A stretch of DNA of 64,000 nt, taken from Porphyromonas sp. COT-290 OH3588 (lineage in GTDB: Bacteria > Bacteroidota > Bacteroidia > Bacteroidales > Porphyromonadaceae). Position 1 is the first letter of the stretch; every line of letters starts with the position of its first letter. The stretch is taken from assembly GCF_000769075.1 (NCBI RefSeq), contig NZ_JRFC01000012.1, positions 10,905 to 74,904 of the forward strand. The letters are read 5' to 3'. This document shows, piece after piece, positions 8,470 through 16,329 of this stretch. Made by a program: the position numbers and the translations under genes. The notes beneath the pieces were generated by a model that was given only the letters and a program-made list of their open reading frames with translations, made no database searches and was not told where the DNA came from.

Positions 8470-9633
8470 TTAGCTCTCTCGTAGCCTTGCTCTGAGCCGG
8501 TGCGCAAGTAGCACTGTCTGCTCTAGATAGGGGAGCTCTAGGCGAAGGTAATGGCTAAAATCTTTTTGTGCAAGCTGGGGCTGAACCTGTGCTAGAGGCC
8601 ACCATTTGCCCTCAATGGGCTTGCAGTCGATCAGTAGTAGGTCGGGGGCATCGAGCTCGGCTGCGAAAAAGTAGACCGAGAGGGGCTGTCCGCCCTTGGC
8701 CTCGGTGTGGTAGTGTAGCAGCTGGCGAGGTTTAGCTCGCTTCACGCCGCAGAAACGCTGGTCAATCATCTGTTGAGCAGCCTCGTAGGGGCTCTGGCCT
8801 TCTTGGAGCCAAGTGTCGAAAGGCGTGTCGTAGCACGGCTCATGCTGGCAAGTATTCGCCTGCTCTAGGTAGATCATGCCCTCGGTGAAGGCGATTAGCC
8901 GTACCAGAGGCAGACGACCGAGCGTAGAGTGTGGGGCTGTCGATGAAACACGTCCGATCGTCTGTTGCCGATCGTCCATAACGGGGATCCAGAAGTCATT
9001 GTCTAGCCTCGCTTTGACCCAAGCTAGATGTACTAGCTCTAGTGATAGTGTGCCGATTGAGCCTATGGCGACGACGCAGGCCAGTAACGTCAGTACGAGA
9101 GCAGGCAGGCCGAGTGATAGGGCCACGATGATGAGTGCTATGGTCGCTAGAGAGAAATACAGGAGGATATGTTCGAAACGTAGGTACTCCTGCTTGAGAA
9201 CTTCTCCACGTAGCTGTGTACAGCAGCGTTCGTCTTCGTACTCTCGGCGGTAGCGTCCGTAGCGACCGATGAAGCGATCGTACTGGCATAGGACGAAGAA
9301 TAGGACGAGCCAGAGTCCTTGTAGATGTAGAGCAGTGGACGAGGGTAGAAGTAGGCTCAGCGCATAGAACAGAACCGAGTGCACCGACAGATATGTCATC
9401 GAAGCCTTGTGGACCGATATCGCCCCATCTTGTCGGAGGCGATACACGCAGCCAGCGATAAGCCCTGCGAAGATAAGCGTAGCCCATAGGGCGGAGCATA
9501 CCAATAGCAGGAGCAGCATGATCGGCTGCAGGCACAAGTCTATCGGAAGACTGCTGAAAGTTAGACGGTCTAAGTTTCTTTTTACTGTACTATACATTGA
9601 GTCTGGGTGGGGCGACGTGTAGTATATCATCAT
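8470..9633 (-). CDS. Membrane protein with a degenerate NUDIX-like C-terminal domain
   Basis: 387 residues. The N-terminal half has about four hydrophobic segments (roughly 35-62, 80-98, 103-120, 153-200). The C-terminal half (about 215-387) begins WIPVMDDRQQTIGR and contains a helix FDTWLQEGQSPYEAAQQMI. Its shape resembles a NUDIX box, but the REUXEE catalytic glutamates are missing. The family is uncertain; the NUDIX resemblance is my inference from pattern. M13 is an alternative start. It is followed after 20 nt by the RsmI-family gene. Confidence 0.6.
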   Translation of the reverse strand: MMIYYTSPHPDSMYSTVKRNLDRLTFSSLPIDLCLQPIMLLLLLVCSALWATLIFAGLIAGCVYRLRQDGAISVHKASMTYLSVHSVLFYALSLLLPSSTALHLQGLWLVLFFVLCQYDRFIGRYGRYRREYEDERCCTQLRGEVLKQEYLRFEHILLYFSLATIALIIVALSLGLPALVLTLLACVVAIGSIGTLSLELVHLAWVKARLDNDFWIPVMDDRQQTIGRVSSTAPHSTLGRLPLVRLIAFTEGMIYLEQANTCQHEPCYDTPFDTWLQEGQSPYEAAQQMIDQRFCGVKRAKPRQLLHYHTEAKGGQPLSVYFFAAELDAPDLLLIDCKPIEGKWWPLAQVQPQLAQKDFSHYLRLELPYLEQTVLLAHRLRARLRES

Positions 9634-9739
9634 AGATAGAGGCTTCTTTGCCTAGTTTGGTCTACCCACTTTAGTCTAAACAAAGGTTACTTCTGTTAAG
9701 TTCTCCGCATAGTTGTAGATTTTAGGCAGATGCATAAAA

Positions 9740-9778
9740 AAACTCCCACCAAAGGGGTTAGCCTTTTGGTGGGAGTTT
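9740..9778 (-). terminator. Terminator of the ExbB/ExbD operon
   Basis: AAACTCCCACCAAA (9740-9753) pairs with TTTGGTGGGAGTTT (9765-9778), flanked by A and T runs, just downstream of the second exbD stop. Confidence 0.85.
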
Positions 9779-9805
9779 TAATTAAAAGTTTAAGCTACGA
9801 AGTCT

Positions 9806-10279
9806 TTACTTCTTGCCTTGACGAGCAGAGTAGCTTACGTTGAGTGCATCGGCACGACGCAGCTCTTCCTTGACTTCTGAGATGATGTTCATCTTCGTGT
9901 CCTTATCTGCCTTGATAGAGATCTGCATGAGTTTCTTACGCTCGTCGCGGATCTTGCTCTCGGCCTGCTTCACATAACTGTAGACGGCAGACGCATTCTG
10001 CGTGACTTGGTCGTTGAGCTGGATAGCAGAGTTGGTACCATACATATGGCGATAGGCCTCTGTTGGTTTACCAATGTAGATGAAGGTCACGAGCGACTTC
10101 TCCTCTAGTTTGGTCAGCTCGGTAGCCTGTGGTAGGTTGCTATAGCTAATCTTCGGTGATACTTCACGCATCGACGTAACCATCATGATGAAGAATAGGA
10201 AGGCAAATACCAAGTCAGGCAATGATGAGGTATTCAACTCGGGCATTTCGCGCCCGCCTGATTTACTGAACTTTCCCAT
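9806..10279 (-). CDS. exbD: ExbD/TolR-family biopolymer transport protein (second copy)
   Basis: 157 residues with one N-terminal membrane helix (LPDLVFAFLFFIMMVTSMRE). It includes the conserved Asp that in ExbD/TolR takes part in proton translocation (PDLVFAFLF, D22). The rest is periplasmic, with a typical ExbD end: KADKDTKMNIISEVKEELRRADALNVSY. ExbD pairs with ExbB to turn the proton gradient into force for TonB-dependent uptake, which fits the SusC locus elsewhere in this genome. It lies 4 nt after the first exbD. Confidence 0.93.
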   Translation of the reverse strand: MGKFSKSGGREMPELNTSSLPDLVFAFLFFIMMVTSMREVSPKISYSNLPQATELTKLEEKSLVTFIYIGKPTEAYRHMYGTNSAIQLNDQVTQNASAVYSYVKQAESKIRDERKKLMQISIKADKDTKMNIISEVKEELRRADALNVSYSARQGKK

Positions 10280-10283
10280 TACT

Positions 10284-10889
10284 CTATTTCTTCTTTTCGA
10301 GGTTAGACAATGGCATTTCCGAGATGTGCATTGGGTAGGCTTCGGTCACCGACTTCTGCTGCGATACAGTCAGGTCGTTGAAACCCTTGCCGAACTTCTG
10401 CTTTGCGTAGGTATCCCACGCCTCGTTGTATGCTCTGATTAGCTCATTCTGCACGCTCACAAACATCTGGTAGCTGGTTTCGATCTCACTCTTGAGCGAG
10501 ATCGCATAACCGGGGATCACCACACGCTGCATGCCAAGGCCGGGGATTTCTCTGACTTCCTTCTCTGGCAGGTTGGGATCATCGTTGGGGTTCAAAATGA
10601 ACTCTACAGCTACGTCTTTGAGCTTGTCGAGCGAAACAGGAATTACCTGATTCTGCTTAGAGATCACGATCTCGTCCGCACGGTTTACAAGCAGACGCAT
10701 GATGTTGCGATCTCGGATCTCTACGGGTTGGTCTTTCTGCTGCTTAGGTGCTAGCGGCGGCAAGCGACGCTTTAGCCCCTTATCGGTATCCATTGAAGTA
10801 GTAATCAAGAAGAAGATAAGCAACATAAAAGCGATATCGGCCGACGACGATCCGTTGATGCCTGGAGTCTTTCTTTTTTTCTTAGCCAT
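10284..10889 (-). CDS. exbD: ExbD/TolR-family biopolymer transport protein (first copy)
   Basis: 201 residues. A basic start (MAKKKRKTPG) is followed by a single membrane helix SADIAFMLLIFFLITTSMD containing the conserved Asp (D19), then a periplasmic domain. It is longer than its downstream partner because of an insert around 60-130 (NPNDDPNLPEKEVREIPGLG). Tandem unequal ExbD genes behind one ExbB are usual in Bacteroidota. The gene sits between the 158-residue membrane protein and the second ExbD, and all four genes are in one direction with short gaps. Confidence 0.93.
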   Translation of the reverse strand: MAKKKRKTPGINGSSSADIAFMLLIFFLITTSMDTDKGLKRRLPPLAPKQQKDQPVEIRDRNIMRLLVNRADEIVISKQNQVIPVSLDKLKDVAVEFILNPNDDPNLPEKEVREIPGLGMQRVVIPGYAISLKSEIETSYQMFVSVQNELIRAYNEAWDTYAKQKFGKGFNDLTVSQQKSVTEAYPMHISEMPLSNLEKKK

Positions 10890-10928
10890 AATGCTTTCTG
10901 TTTTTTATTCGTTTTCGATTACCTCCGA

Positions 10929-11405
10929 TTAGCGATTGAGCAGAGCCTTGTTGATTGCGCCCCATAGAGCAGCCAATACAGACAGAGTGAAGAGGATATA
11001 CGTAGAGTATAGCCACATGTCTGTTAGTTTGAGCCAGCCCGGAGTGTTGAACTTCTGAGCGTCTGCATTCATTCCTGCGATAGGCTCTCCGCTACCGATA
11101 GCGTAAGAGATGCCTAGGATTGCGATGAAAGCCACAAGACCTGAAACAGACATCACGGCAGACTTGGGGTTGCGGGCGAATGAACCTACAAATCCTTTGA
11201 ATGCGAAGAATAGGGTCGCAAGGACAGTCACGCCAAAGAGTGCGTACGCCCAGTAAAGAAGGAGATCCGTGAAGTTATACACTACGTTACCCTTGTCGTT
11301 CATTTCGCTACCTCCGAAGAAGAACGCTAGGAACACGGCCACGCTGACGGCGCCGAGGATAAGCAGTGTATAGCTGGATACCTTTCTGATTCCAGTAACA
11401 GCCAT
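10929..11405 (-). CDS. Four-helix membrane protein of the ExbB/ExbD cluster
   Basis: 158 residues with four hydrophobic segments (about 10-30, 45-70, 82-103, 130-152). It is placed between exbB and the first exbD, a position that Bacteroidota exb clusters commonly give to an uncharacterised integral membrane protein. No catalytic motif is seen. Its role is inferred only from the conserved place: probably an accessory subunit of the proton-driven motor. Confidence 0.75.
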   Translation of the reverse strand: MAVTGIRKVSSYTLLILGAVSVAVFLAFFFGGSEMNDKGNVVYNFTDLLLYWAYALFGVTVLATLFFAFKGFVGSFARNPKSAVMSVSGLVAFIAILGISYAIGSGEPIAGMNADAQKFNTPGWLKLTDMWLYSTYILFTLSVLAALWGAINKALLNR

Positions 11406-11430
11406 TTTCTTATCTAATATGATTTGTAGA

Positions 11431-12270
11431 TTACTTACCGAACTTTACGTTGCGCTTGATGATCAGGTCAAGCATCGTGATAGAAGCATCTTCCATGCGG
11501 TTTAGGATGCCTTCTACGAGAGATAGGATATAGTTGTAGAATACCTGTAGGATTAGGGCTACTACAAGACCACCAATCGTCGTGATCAGAGCCACCTTCA
11601 TACCACCTGCTACTACTGTTGGGCTGATGTCACCGACCTTCTCGATGTTGTCGAAAGCAAGCACCATACCGATCACAGTACCCAAGAACCCGAGAGATGG
11701 AGCCATGGCGATGAAGAGAGTGATCCAAGATAGGTTTTTCTCAAGAAGACCACCCTGTACACCTCCGTAAGAGATTACAGCCTTCTCTACTACGTCGATA
11801 CCTTGATCTGCACGCATAAGAGCCTGATAAGCGATAGATGCGATAGGACCACGAGTGTTGCGAGCGATAGCCTTAGCACCCTCGATGTCGTTCTTCTCAA
11901 GAGCAGCCTCGATGTCCTTGAGCATCTTCTCTGGGTTAGTGTTGGCCAGGTTGAGGTAGATGATACGCTCTAGGCAGATAGCAAGACCTAGTACTAGGGC
12001 GATAGCTACAAGAGCCATGAAGTCTGCACCCCCTTCGATGAACTTAGTCTTTAGGGCCTGATGGAAAGAAACGTTCTCGGCCTCTGCAGGTACATCGGCA
12101 GGAGTCTCTGCGGGCATCTCTGCAGCTGGTGCTACATCTGCTGCCACAGCCGTAGTGTCCACACTTTCAGTCGCTACTTCTGGTGCAACTGGTTCTTCTG
12201 CTAGGGCTGAAGTGCTGAAGCCAACAGACAACATAGCAACACACGCAATTGATGCAAAAAACTTTTTCAT
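11431..12270 (-). CDS. exbB: MotA/TolQ/ExbB proton channel protein with signal peptide and Pro/Ala-rich leader
   Basis: 279 residues. It starts with a cleavable signal-like segment (KKFFASIACVAMLSVG...ALAEE), then about 45 residues rich in A, P, E and V. Three membrane helices follow (about 83-103, 175-200, 220-245) with the ExbB signature GFLGTVIGMVLAF. It forms the proton channel with ExbD and powers TonB. The extra periplasmic leader is common in Bacteroidota ExbB and absent from E. coli ExbB. It is first in its operon, with a promoter at 12539-12570 and a ~260-nt leader. Confidence 0.93.
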   Translation of the reverse strand: MKKFFASIACVAMLSVGFSTSALAEEPVAPEVATESVDTTAVAADVAPAAEMPAETPADVPAEAENVSFHQALKTKFIEGGADFMALVAIALVLGLAICLERIIYLNLANTNPEKMLKDIEAALEKNDIEGAKAIARNTRGPIASIAYQALMRADQGIDVVEKAVISYGGVQGGLLEKNLSWITLFIAMAPSLGFLGTVIGMVLAFDNIEKVGDISPTVVAGGMKVALITTIGGLVVALILQVFYNYILSLVEGILNRMEDASITMLDLIIKRNVKFGK

Positions 12271-12538
12271 CGTGTTTTGTTTTTGAGTTAGTTGTTTAAT
12301 TATTATTCTATTATTTCTGTTTGTTAAATATTAAGCTGAGAGAACCTGCCAAGCTCTAGCTCCGCCGAGCCACTTAGCAAGATTCCGACTTAGAAGCGAT
12401 GTCAAAACTCTAGTATATGCACATCTTAATTGACACACCTATAATAATTAAAGCGTCCGGGCTTACCGGGTGTATTACTAAAGGATGTAGGGTTATCCTC
12501 TCCGGTATTTACTGAATACAATACCCTACATTCGGGTT
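12271..12538 (-). promoter_or_regulatory. Long structured 5' leader of exbB
   Basis: The transcript predicted from the promoter at 12539-12570 has about 260 nt before the exbB ATG. Near its 5' end, ACCCTACAT (plus 12523-12531) and ATGTAGGGT (12485-12493) form a 9-bp stem enclosing a small GTATT/AAATAC hairpin. GC-rich patches such as CCCGGTAAGCCCGG follow further downstream. No riboswitch class is recognised. It may be a regulatory leader or simply a stabilising 5' structure. The rest of the gap up to 12748 holds nothing I can identify. Confidence 0.4.
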
Positions 12539-12570
12539 CAAAAATACAGTTTTTCCTTACTACAACCAAA
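12539..12570 (-). promoter_or_regulatory. Bacteroidota promoter of the exbB operon
   Basis: Reverse strand: TTTG (12567-12570), 20-nt spacer, TATTTTTG (12539-12546). It matches TTTG-N19-21-TAnnTTTG at both boxes. Confidence 0.65.
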
Positions 12571-12748
12571 TTTTGGTCGGTTAATCTATCCTGAGGCTAA
12601 AAAGTATTACAAATCACCACGTTCTAGCCTCGTGAAGCTAACGAACGCTTCCTCCAGCTCGCTTAAATTATAGGCCTATAATATATACGGTAGGCAATCG
12701 TCGCTTTCTCGGCTGCCGAGGTTTGAACAGCTCTCAGAGGCGTATGCT

Positions 12749-13780
12749 CTACTGCTGCTCGACCCAGCCTTGGGCACGCAGGGCAATCTCCGAGCCATCT
12801 CTCGTGATCAGGCTTGCCCCTAGGCTTGCCTCCGTAACGTGGCCAATGAAGCGAATTCCCTCAATCTCCTTGGCTTGATCCATTAGCCCGAGCGGAATGG
12901 TAAAGAGAAATTCATAGTCCTCTCCTCCACTGAGGGCTACCGTCACTACGTTGAGGTTCATCTCCTCTGCCATACGTGCCGTCTCGTAGTCTATGGGTAG
13001 GCGCTCCTCGTAGATGCGCACGCCCACTTGGCTCTCCCTGCATAGGTGGAGTAGCTCGCTAGAGAGCCCATCAGAGATGTCGATCATACTAGTGGGGCGA
13101 ATGCCTCGCGCTTGAAGGGCTTGTAGGGGCTGTAGGTGAAGCTCGGGCTTGAGCTGTCGCTCTAGAATGTATTCATGTCCTGCGAAATCGGGGTCGAAGC
13201 CCTCCTTTTCGCCAGCGAAGACACGCTTCTCTCGCTCGAGTAGCTGTAGCCCCATGTAGGCTGAGCCGAGATCGCCCGTGCAGCAGATGAGGTCTGTTGG
13301 CTTGGCTCCAGAGCGTGTCGTTACCGACTCGGGCGAAACTTCCCCTAGTGCGGTCATGCTGATGGTAAGACCCGTGAGGCTTGCAGAGGTATCTCCGCCA
13401 ACGAGGTCTACGCCATAGCTCTGGCATGCTAGCTGCATGCCAGCATAGAGCTCCTGCAGATCCTCGACAGCGAAGCGGGAGGAGATCCCTAGCCCCACGA
13501 GGATCTGCCTAGGCACGCCGTTCATCGCATAGATATCTGCGATACTTGTCACTACGGCTTTGTAGCCTAAGTGGCGCAGTGGCGTATAGGTCAGGTCAAA
13601 GTGAATACCTTCTAGCAGTAGATCGGTAGATACTAGAGTCCTATTACCCGTTGTGTAGAGTATTTGAGCAGCATCATCGCCGGCACCTACTAGGCTACTG
13701 GGGTTGCTTAGCTTGATTGTATCGGTGAGCTTGCGGATTAGCCCAAACTCCCCGAGTGATGATATTTCGGTTCTATTCAT
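12749..13780 (-). CDS. thiL: Thiamine-monophosphate kinase
   Basis: 343 residues, normal length. It phosphorylates thiamine monophosphate to thiamine diphosphate with ATP in the cytoplasm. It has the PurM/AIR-synthase fold with ThiL markers: GEFGLIRKL at the start, VGAGDDAAQ (Asp pair for Mg), TDLLLEGIHFD, IADIYAMNG, VGGDTS, MIDISDGLSSE and SGGEDYEFLFT. It lies 33 nt downstream of the META lipoprotein gene and is likely transcribed with it. No TPP riboswitch is visible upstream. Confidence 0.95.
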   Translation of the reverse strand: MNRTEISSLGEFGLIRKLTDTIKLSNPSSLVGAGDDAAQILYTTGNRTLVSTDLLLEGIHFDLTYTPLRHLGYKAVVTSIADIYAMNGVPRQILVGLGISSRFAVEDLQELYAGMQLACQSYGVDLVGGDTSASLTGLTISMTALGEVSPESVTTRSGAKPTDLICCTGDLGSAYMGLQLLEREKRVFAGEKEGFDPDFAGHEYILERQLKPELHLQPLQALQARGIRPTSMIDISDGLSSELLHLCRESQVGVRIYEERLPIDYETARMAEEMNLNVVTVALSGGEDYEFLFTIPLGLMDQAKEIEGIRFIGHVTEASLGASLITRDGSEIALRAQGWVEQQ

Positions 13781-13813
13781 TGATTCTAAAAACGTTCGTG
13801 CCTGATACCCTCC

Positions 13814-14629
13814 TTATGGGTTCTCGGCTTTCTTGTAGCGCAAGACCTCGGTATGCCCCTCATCATATAGCCTAAGGGTCAGCCCCTCTATTTGATAGCT
13901 GCGCACTCTGTCTATCGCCTTATCGTAGGCATTGGCTAGAGTCATATCTGGGCAGAGCATCATCGTACCTGCCAAAGTGCCAAGTATGAGTTTCTTGCCA
14001 GTGATTTCTTTGATCTCGCCCATATAGTGGTTGCAGCCGTTGTTGCCCCCGACACGCATCTCCGAGAGGTTGATCTCCAGAGTAGGGCGTCCCTCGGCTT
14101 GTATCTCCTCGCCCTCTATGTGCGTGGCCGACCACATATCGTAGATGCGTGGGTTGGGAGCACTCTTGTCCTCAATCTTGCGAGCCATTACCGCTAGGGT
14201 ATGGCCTCTATCGTCCATTAGGGCCAGCTGCTCACCACTGAGTTTGTAGGCTCTCACGAGGTCGAGCATCAGTAGGTACTCGTCCTCCACGTGTTCGTCC
14301 ATGCAAGCCATACGGGTGGCGCCGATACGGCCAAAGAGGATCTGATCCTCAGTAAGATTCTCTATCTTGCCGAAGTACTTGTTGCAGCCACCTGAGCCAT
14401 GAATGGACATTTCGCTCCTACTAATATGCAGGTCAGCAGGGTGTGTCCCCTTGGTTAGGGGTCGATCTCTCAGCTTGACGAGTGTCCACTCTCCGTCGAT
14501 GCTAGTTTTTTGCATATTTTGTGTTTCTTCTGCCGACGCAGAGGTCTGTTTCTGGCTTGGAGCGCACCCGCTGCCTAGGGACAGGGCGCAAGCGAATAGC
14601 GCATACGCCACTACTTTTTTCGTAACCAT
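13814..14629 (-). CDS. Lipoprotein with two META (HslJ-like) domains
   Basis: 271 residues from the ATG at 14629. The longer frame to 14689 begins upstream of a TATCTTTG promoter element (14648-14655) and would bury the signal peptide. The chosen start gives a lipoprotein signal ending LGSGC (Cys22). Two tandem META domains follow, each with the core motif GxxGCNxYxG: HGSGGCNKYFGKIE and VGGNNGCNHYMGEIK. Each is followed by a strand ending in ...TxMxC (TRMACMD, MMLCPDM). META/HslJ proteins are envelope proteins tied to stress or novobiocin resistance in E. coli; their biochemical role is unknown. It heads a two-gene unit with thiL. Confidence 0.87.
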   Translation of the reverse strand: MVTKKVVAYALFACALSLGSGCAPSQKQTSASAEETQNMQKTSIDGEWTLVKLRDRPLTKGTHPADLHISRSEMSIHGSGGCNKYFGKIENLTEDQILFGRIGATRMACMDEHVEDEYLLMLDLVRAYKLSGEQLALMDDRGHTLAVMARKIEDKSAPNPRIYDMWSATHIEGEEIQAEGRPTLEINLSEMRVGGNNGCNHYMGEIKEITGKKLILGTLAGTMMLCPDMTLANAYDKAIDRVRSYQIEGLTLRLYDEGHTEVLRYKKAENP

Positions 14630-14647
14630 ACCTATACTATTTTGAGT

Positions 14648-14655
14648 CAAAGATA
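14648..14655 (-). promoter_or_regulatory. -7 element of the META-lipoprotein/thiL unit
   Basis: Reverse strand TATCTTTG, about 19 nt upstream of the ATG at 14629. It excludes the upstream start. Confidence 0.5.
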
Positions 14656-14787
14656 ATCTGTTTTTGCCGTCACTACAGTAATATCCCAACGCTCGAGAGG
14701 GGGAATATATTGGATTGAGGTGTGGCAGGGGAAAGGCATTGTGCCGAAAAACTAAGGAGGCTGCGCATGATGATTAACCTTAAAAGG

Positions 14788-15026
14788 ACGTGAGTTCGGT
14801 ATAAGAATAAGAGTCTAGAGAAGCTCTACAAGCTGATTTTAAGCATATGATATTGTAACAAGAACAGTCCGTTCATGCTCTGTTATGACAAAATGACGGA
14901 ATAATTATCATTCCTTAGAGTCTTCAGTATAAAAACACTCTAAATTTCTTGATATTGCTCATCTGGTATTTGTGTATCAGCCTTATATTTAGGAGATTGA
15001 TTGGGATTCTTATACCGAACTCACGT
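14788..15026. mobile_element. MITE-like element with 21-bp perfect terminal inverted repeats
   Basis: ACGTGAGTTCGGTATAAGAAT at 14788-14808 is the exact reverse complement of 15006-15026. The 239-nt unit between these ends has no ORF and is AT-rich. Flanks (TTAAAAGG left, TAAATAGA right) do not show a clear target duplication. No transposase is present, so it would be a non-autonomous element or the collapsed ends of an insertion sequence. Confidence 0.65.
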
Positions 15027-15229
15027 TAAATAGAGATAGGATAAACAAAGTATTTGGGTCGTATTGGATGCATCACTACGTTAAGCCTAGAAGGGGATCC
15101 ACATGAATTGTATTTGACTTTGCCTGTCTTTGTGGGTGTCCTTAGAAGGTTCCTAGCCCCGCTGGAGTTTGTCCTAGTAGTCAGTCACTCCGCTTTGCTC
15201 ATTCGTTCCGCCTAGTGGCGGCGATGTAG

Positions 15230-15301
15230 CACACAGCAGCGCCACAAGTTGCCAGCATCGACTCTCGACCAGCGAGTCGATGCTAGTAGCCACGCTGTGT
15301 G
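15230..15301. other. Strong nested inverted repeat in a gene-free gap
   Basis: AGCATCGACTC (15254-15264) pairs perfectly with GAGTCGATGCT (15274-15284) over a 9-nt loop. CACACAGC (15230-15237) pairs with GCTGTGTG (15294-15301) outside it. It is not near a gene end: the nearest gene starts 1 kb away. It could be the end of a mobile element or a small structured RNA. Confidence 0.45.
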
Positions 15302-15710
15302 TAGCGTTGAAAGATCCGATGATTTTGAGAGATCGTTTTTCGTGCTTTTGGTTAAAGTATGTAAACGAATTGGCCTTGAATTGGAGCGAATGGGAGAGGT
15401 AATCTGGCGAGATTACGTCACCTTGGGAGAAAAACTCCCAGAGTTTTTTCCCGAGGAGTCCTACAATTCGATGAGATGTGTACATAAATCCGAAAAGATT
15501 GGTGCAGAGAAATTCTGAAATCTTCGCTTCGCTTAGATGAAATCAGACTAAATGTGTTTTTATCTATTTGATTATTAGAGTTCTGCGAAAGACGTGTTTT
15601 GCAGTGCTATTCCTGTGCGGCTGGGACCAAGTGCCAAAACGAGGTCAAACTCAACCTAGAGCCTTCTAGAGGCCAAATACGCAGTCTACCCTTCTTCCCC
15701 ACTGAGGGGG
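15300..15710 (-). repeat. Dispersed intergenic repeat, copy B (most degenerate)
   Basis: It carries blocks in the same order as copies C and E: CTTTTGGTTAAAGTATGTAA (15347-15366), a core with AAATCCGAAAAGATTGGTG near 15486-15504, and CTTCTAGAGGCCAAATACG near 15663-15681. The core hairpin is partly broken here. Apart from this repeat, the MITE-like unit and the nested hairpin, the 1.7-kb gap 14630-16329 shows no supported gene. Short frames in it look like shadows. Confidence 0.5.
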
Positions 15711-16260
15711 TAAAACGGCTCTATTCGTCTACTAGAGTGTTAAGGAGTGTTTATCTTGAGGTAGGCTCTTGGCGTTGGTTGTTTTGTCGTGTCGGTATCG
15801 ATTCTTGGACTCAAATAGGTAGTAGAGAGGCTGATTATTTTTCTCTGGGGCTATCTGATAGAAAATTTTTTTGCTGTATCTTTGCTGTATGTCTACGAAC
15901 CCCAATGATGCCTATGGCAGATAGTCACTATTCGGACCTTAAAAATATAGTATAAACTACAAGCAAGCCCCCACCAGTGCTTTGGTAGTGGGAGGCAGAG
16001 ATCCCCCACAATGCTCTTTGTCCTAGTTGTTCATCGCTGCCTCTCTCGGGTTGGCTATGTGAGCGGTTCTCGGCCATCAGCTCGAGATATATTGCCTCTC
16101 GGGGATAGTGAGCAGGTATGTACGCTTCATGTAGGAGGTCGGTTGCTATATACTCTTGGGCAGAAGCCTGAAGCATCGGTCGAACTTGATAGCTTACAAT
16201 CAAGTTGTATTAGTGTCTGAAATGGAACAGTCATACAGAAGAAACTCCAACTCAATTCTG

Positions 16261-16268
16261 TACATTTG
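16261..16268 (+). promoter_or_regulatory. -7 element of the M16 protease gene
   Basis: TACATTTG matches TAnnTTTG, 61 nt before the ATG at 16330. No clear -33. Confidence 0.45.
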
Positions 16269-16329
16269 TGGTGTTTAAGCGAGCAAACTAAAATATTTTT
16301 ATAAATCATTCTGATCATTTTTTAGGCTT

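Noticed and set aside
8996-9535. 179-codon minus-strand frame inside the NUDIX-like membrane protein gene
   Set aside because: Overlaps the membrane protein in another frame, with a low-complexity Arg/Thr/Ser composition.
12749-13780. TPP riboswitch for thiL
   Set aside because: No CTGAGA...ACC or GAACCTGATC-type conserved segments in the upstream sequence. ThiL also appears to be second in a unit with the META lipoprotein.
15599-15955. 118-codon frame in the 14.7-16.3 kb gap
   Set aside because: It lies partly on repeat copy B, has odd composition (many Arg, Cys, Phe), and has no family or start context.
15928-16203. 91-codon minus-strand frame ending near the M16 promoter region
   Set aside because: Composition is protein-like, but no family, no promoter and no conserved context were found. 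I could not support it.
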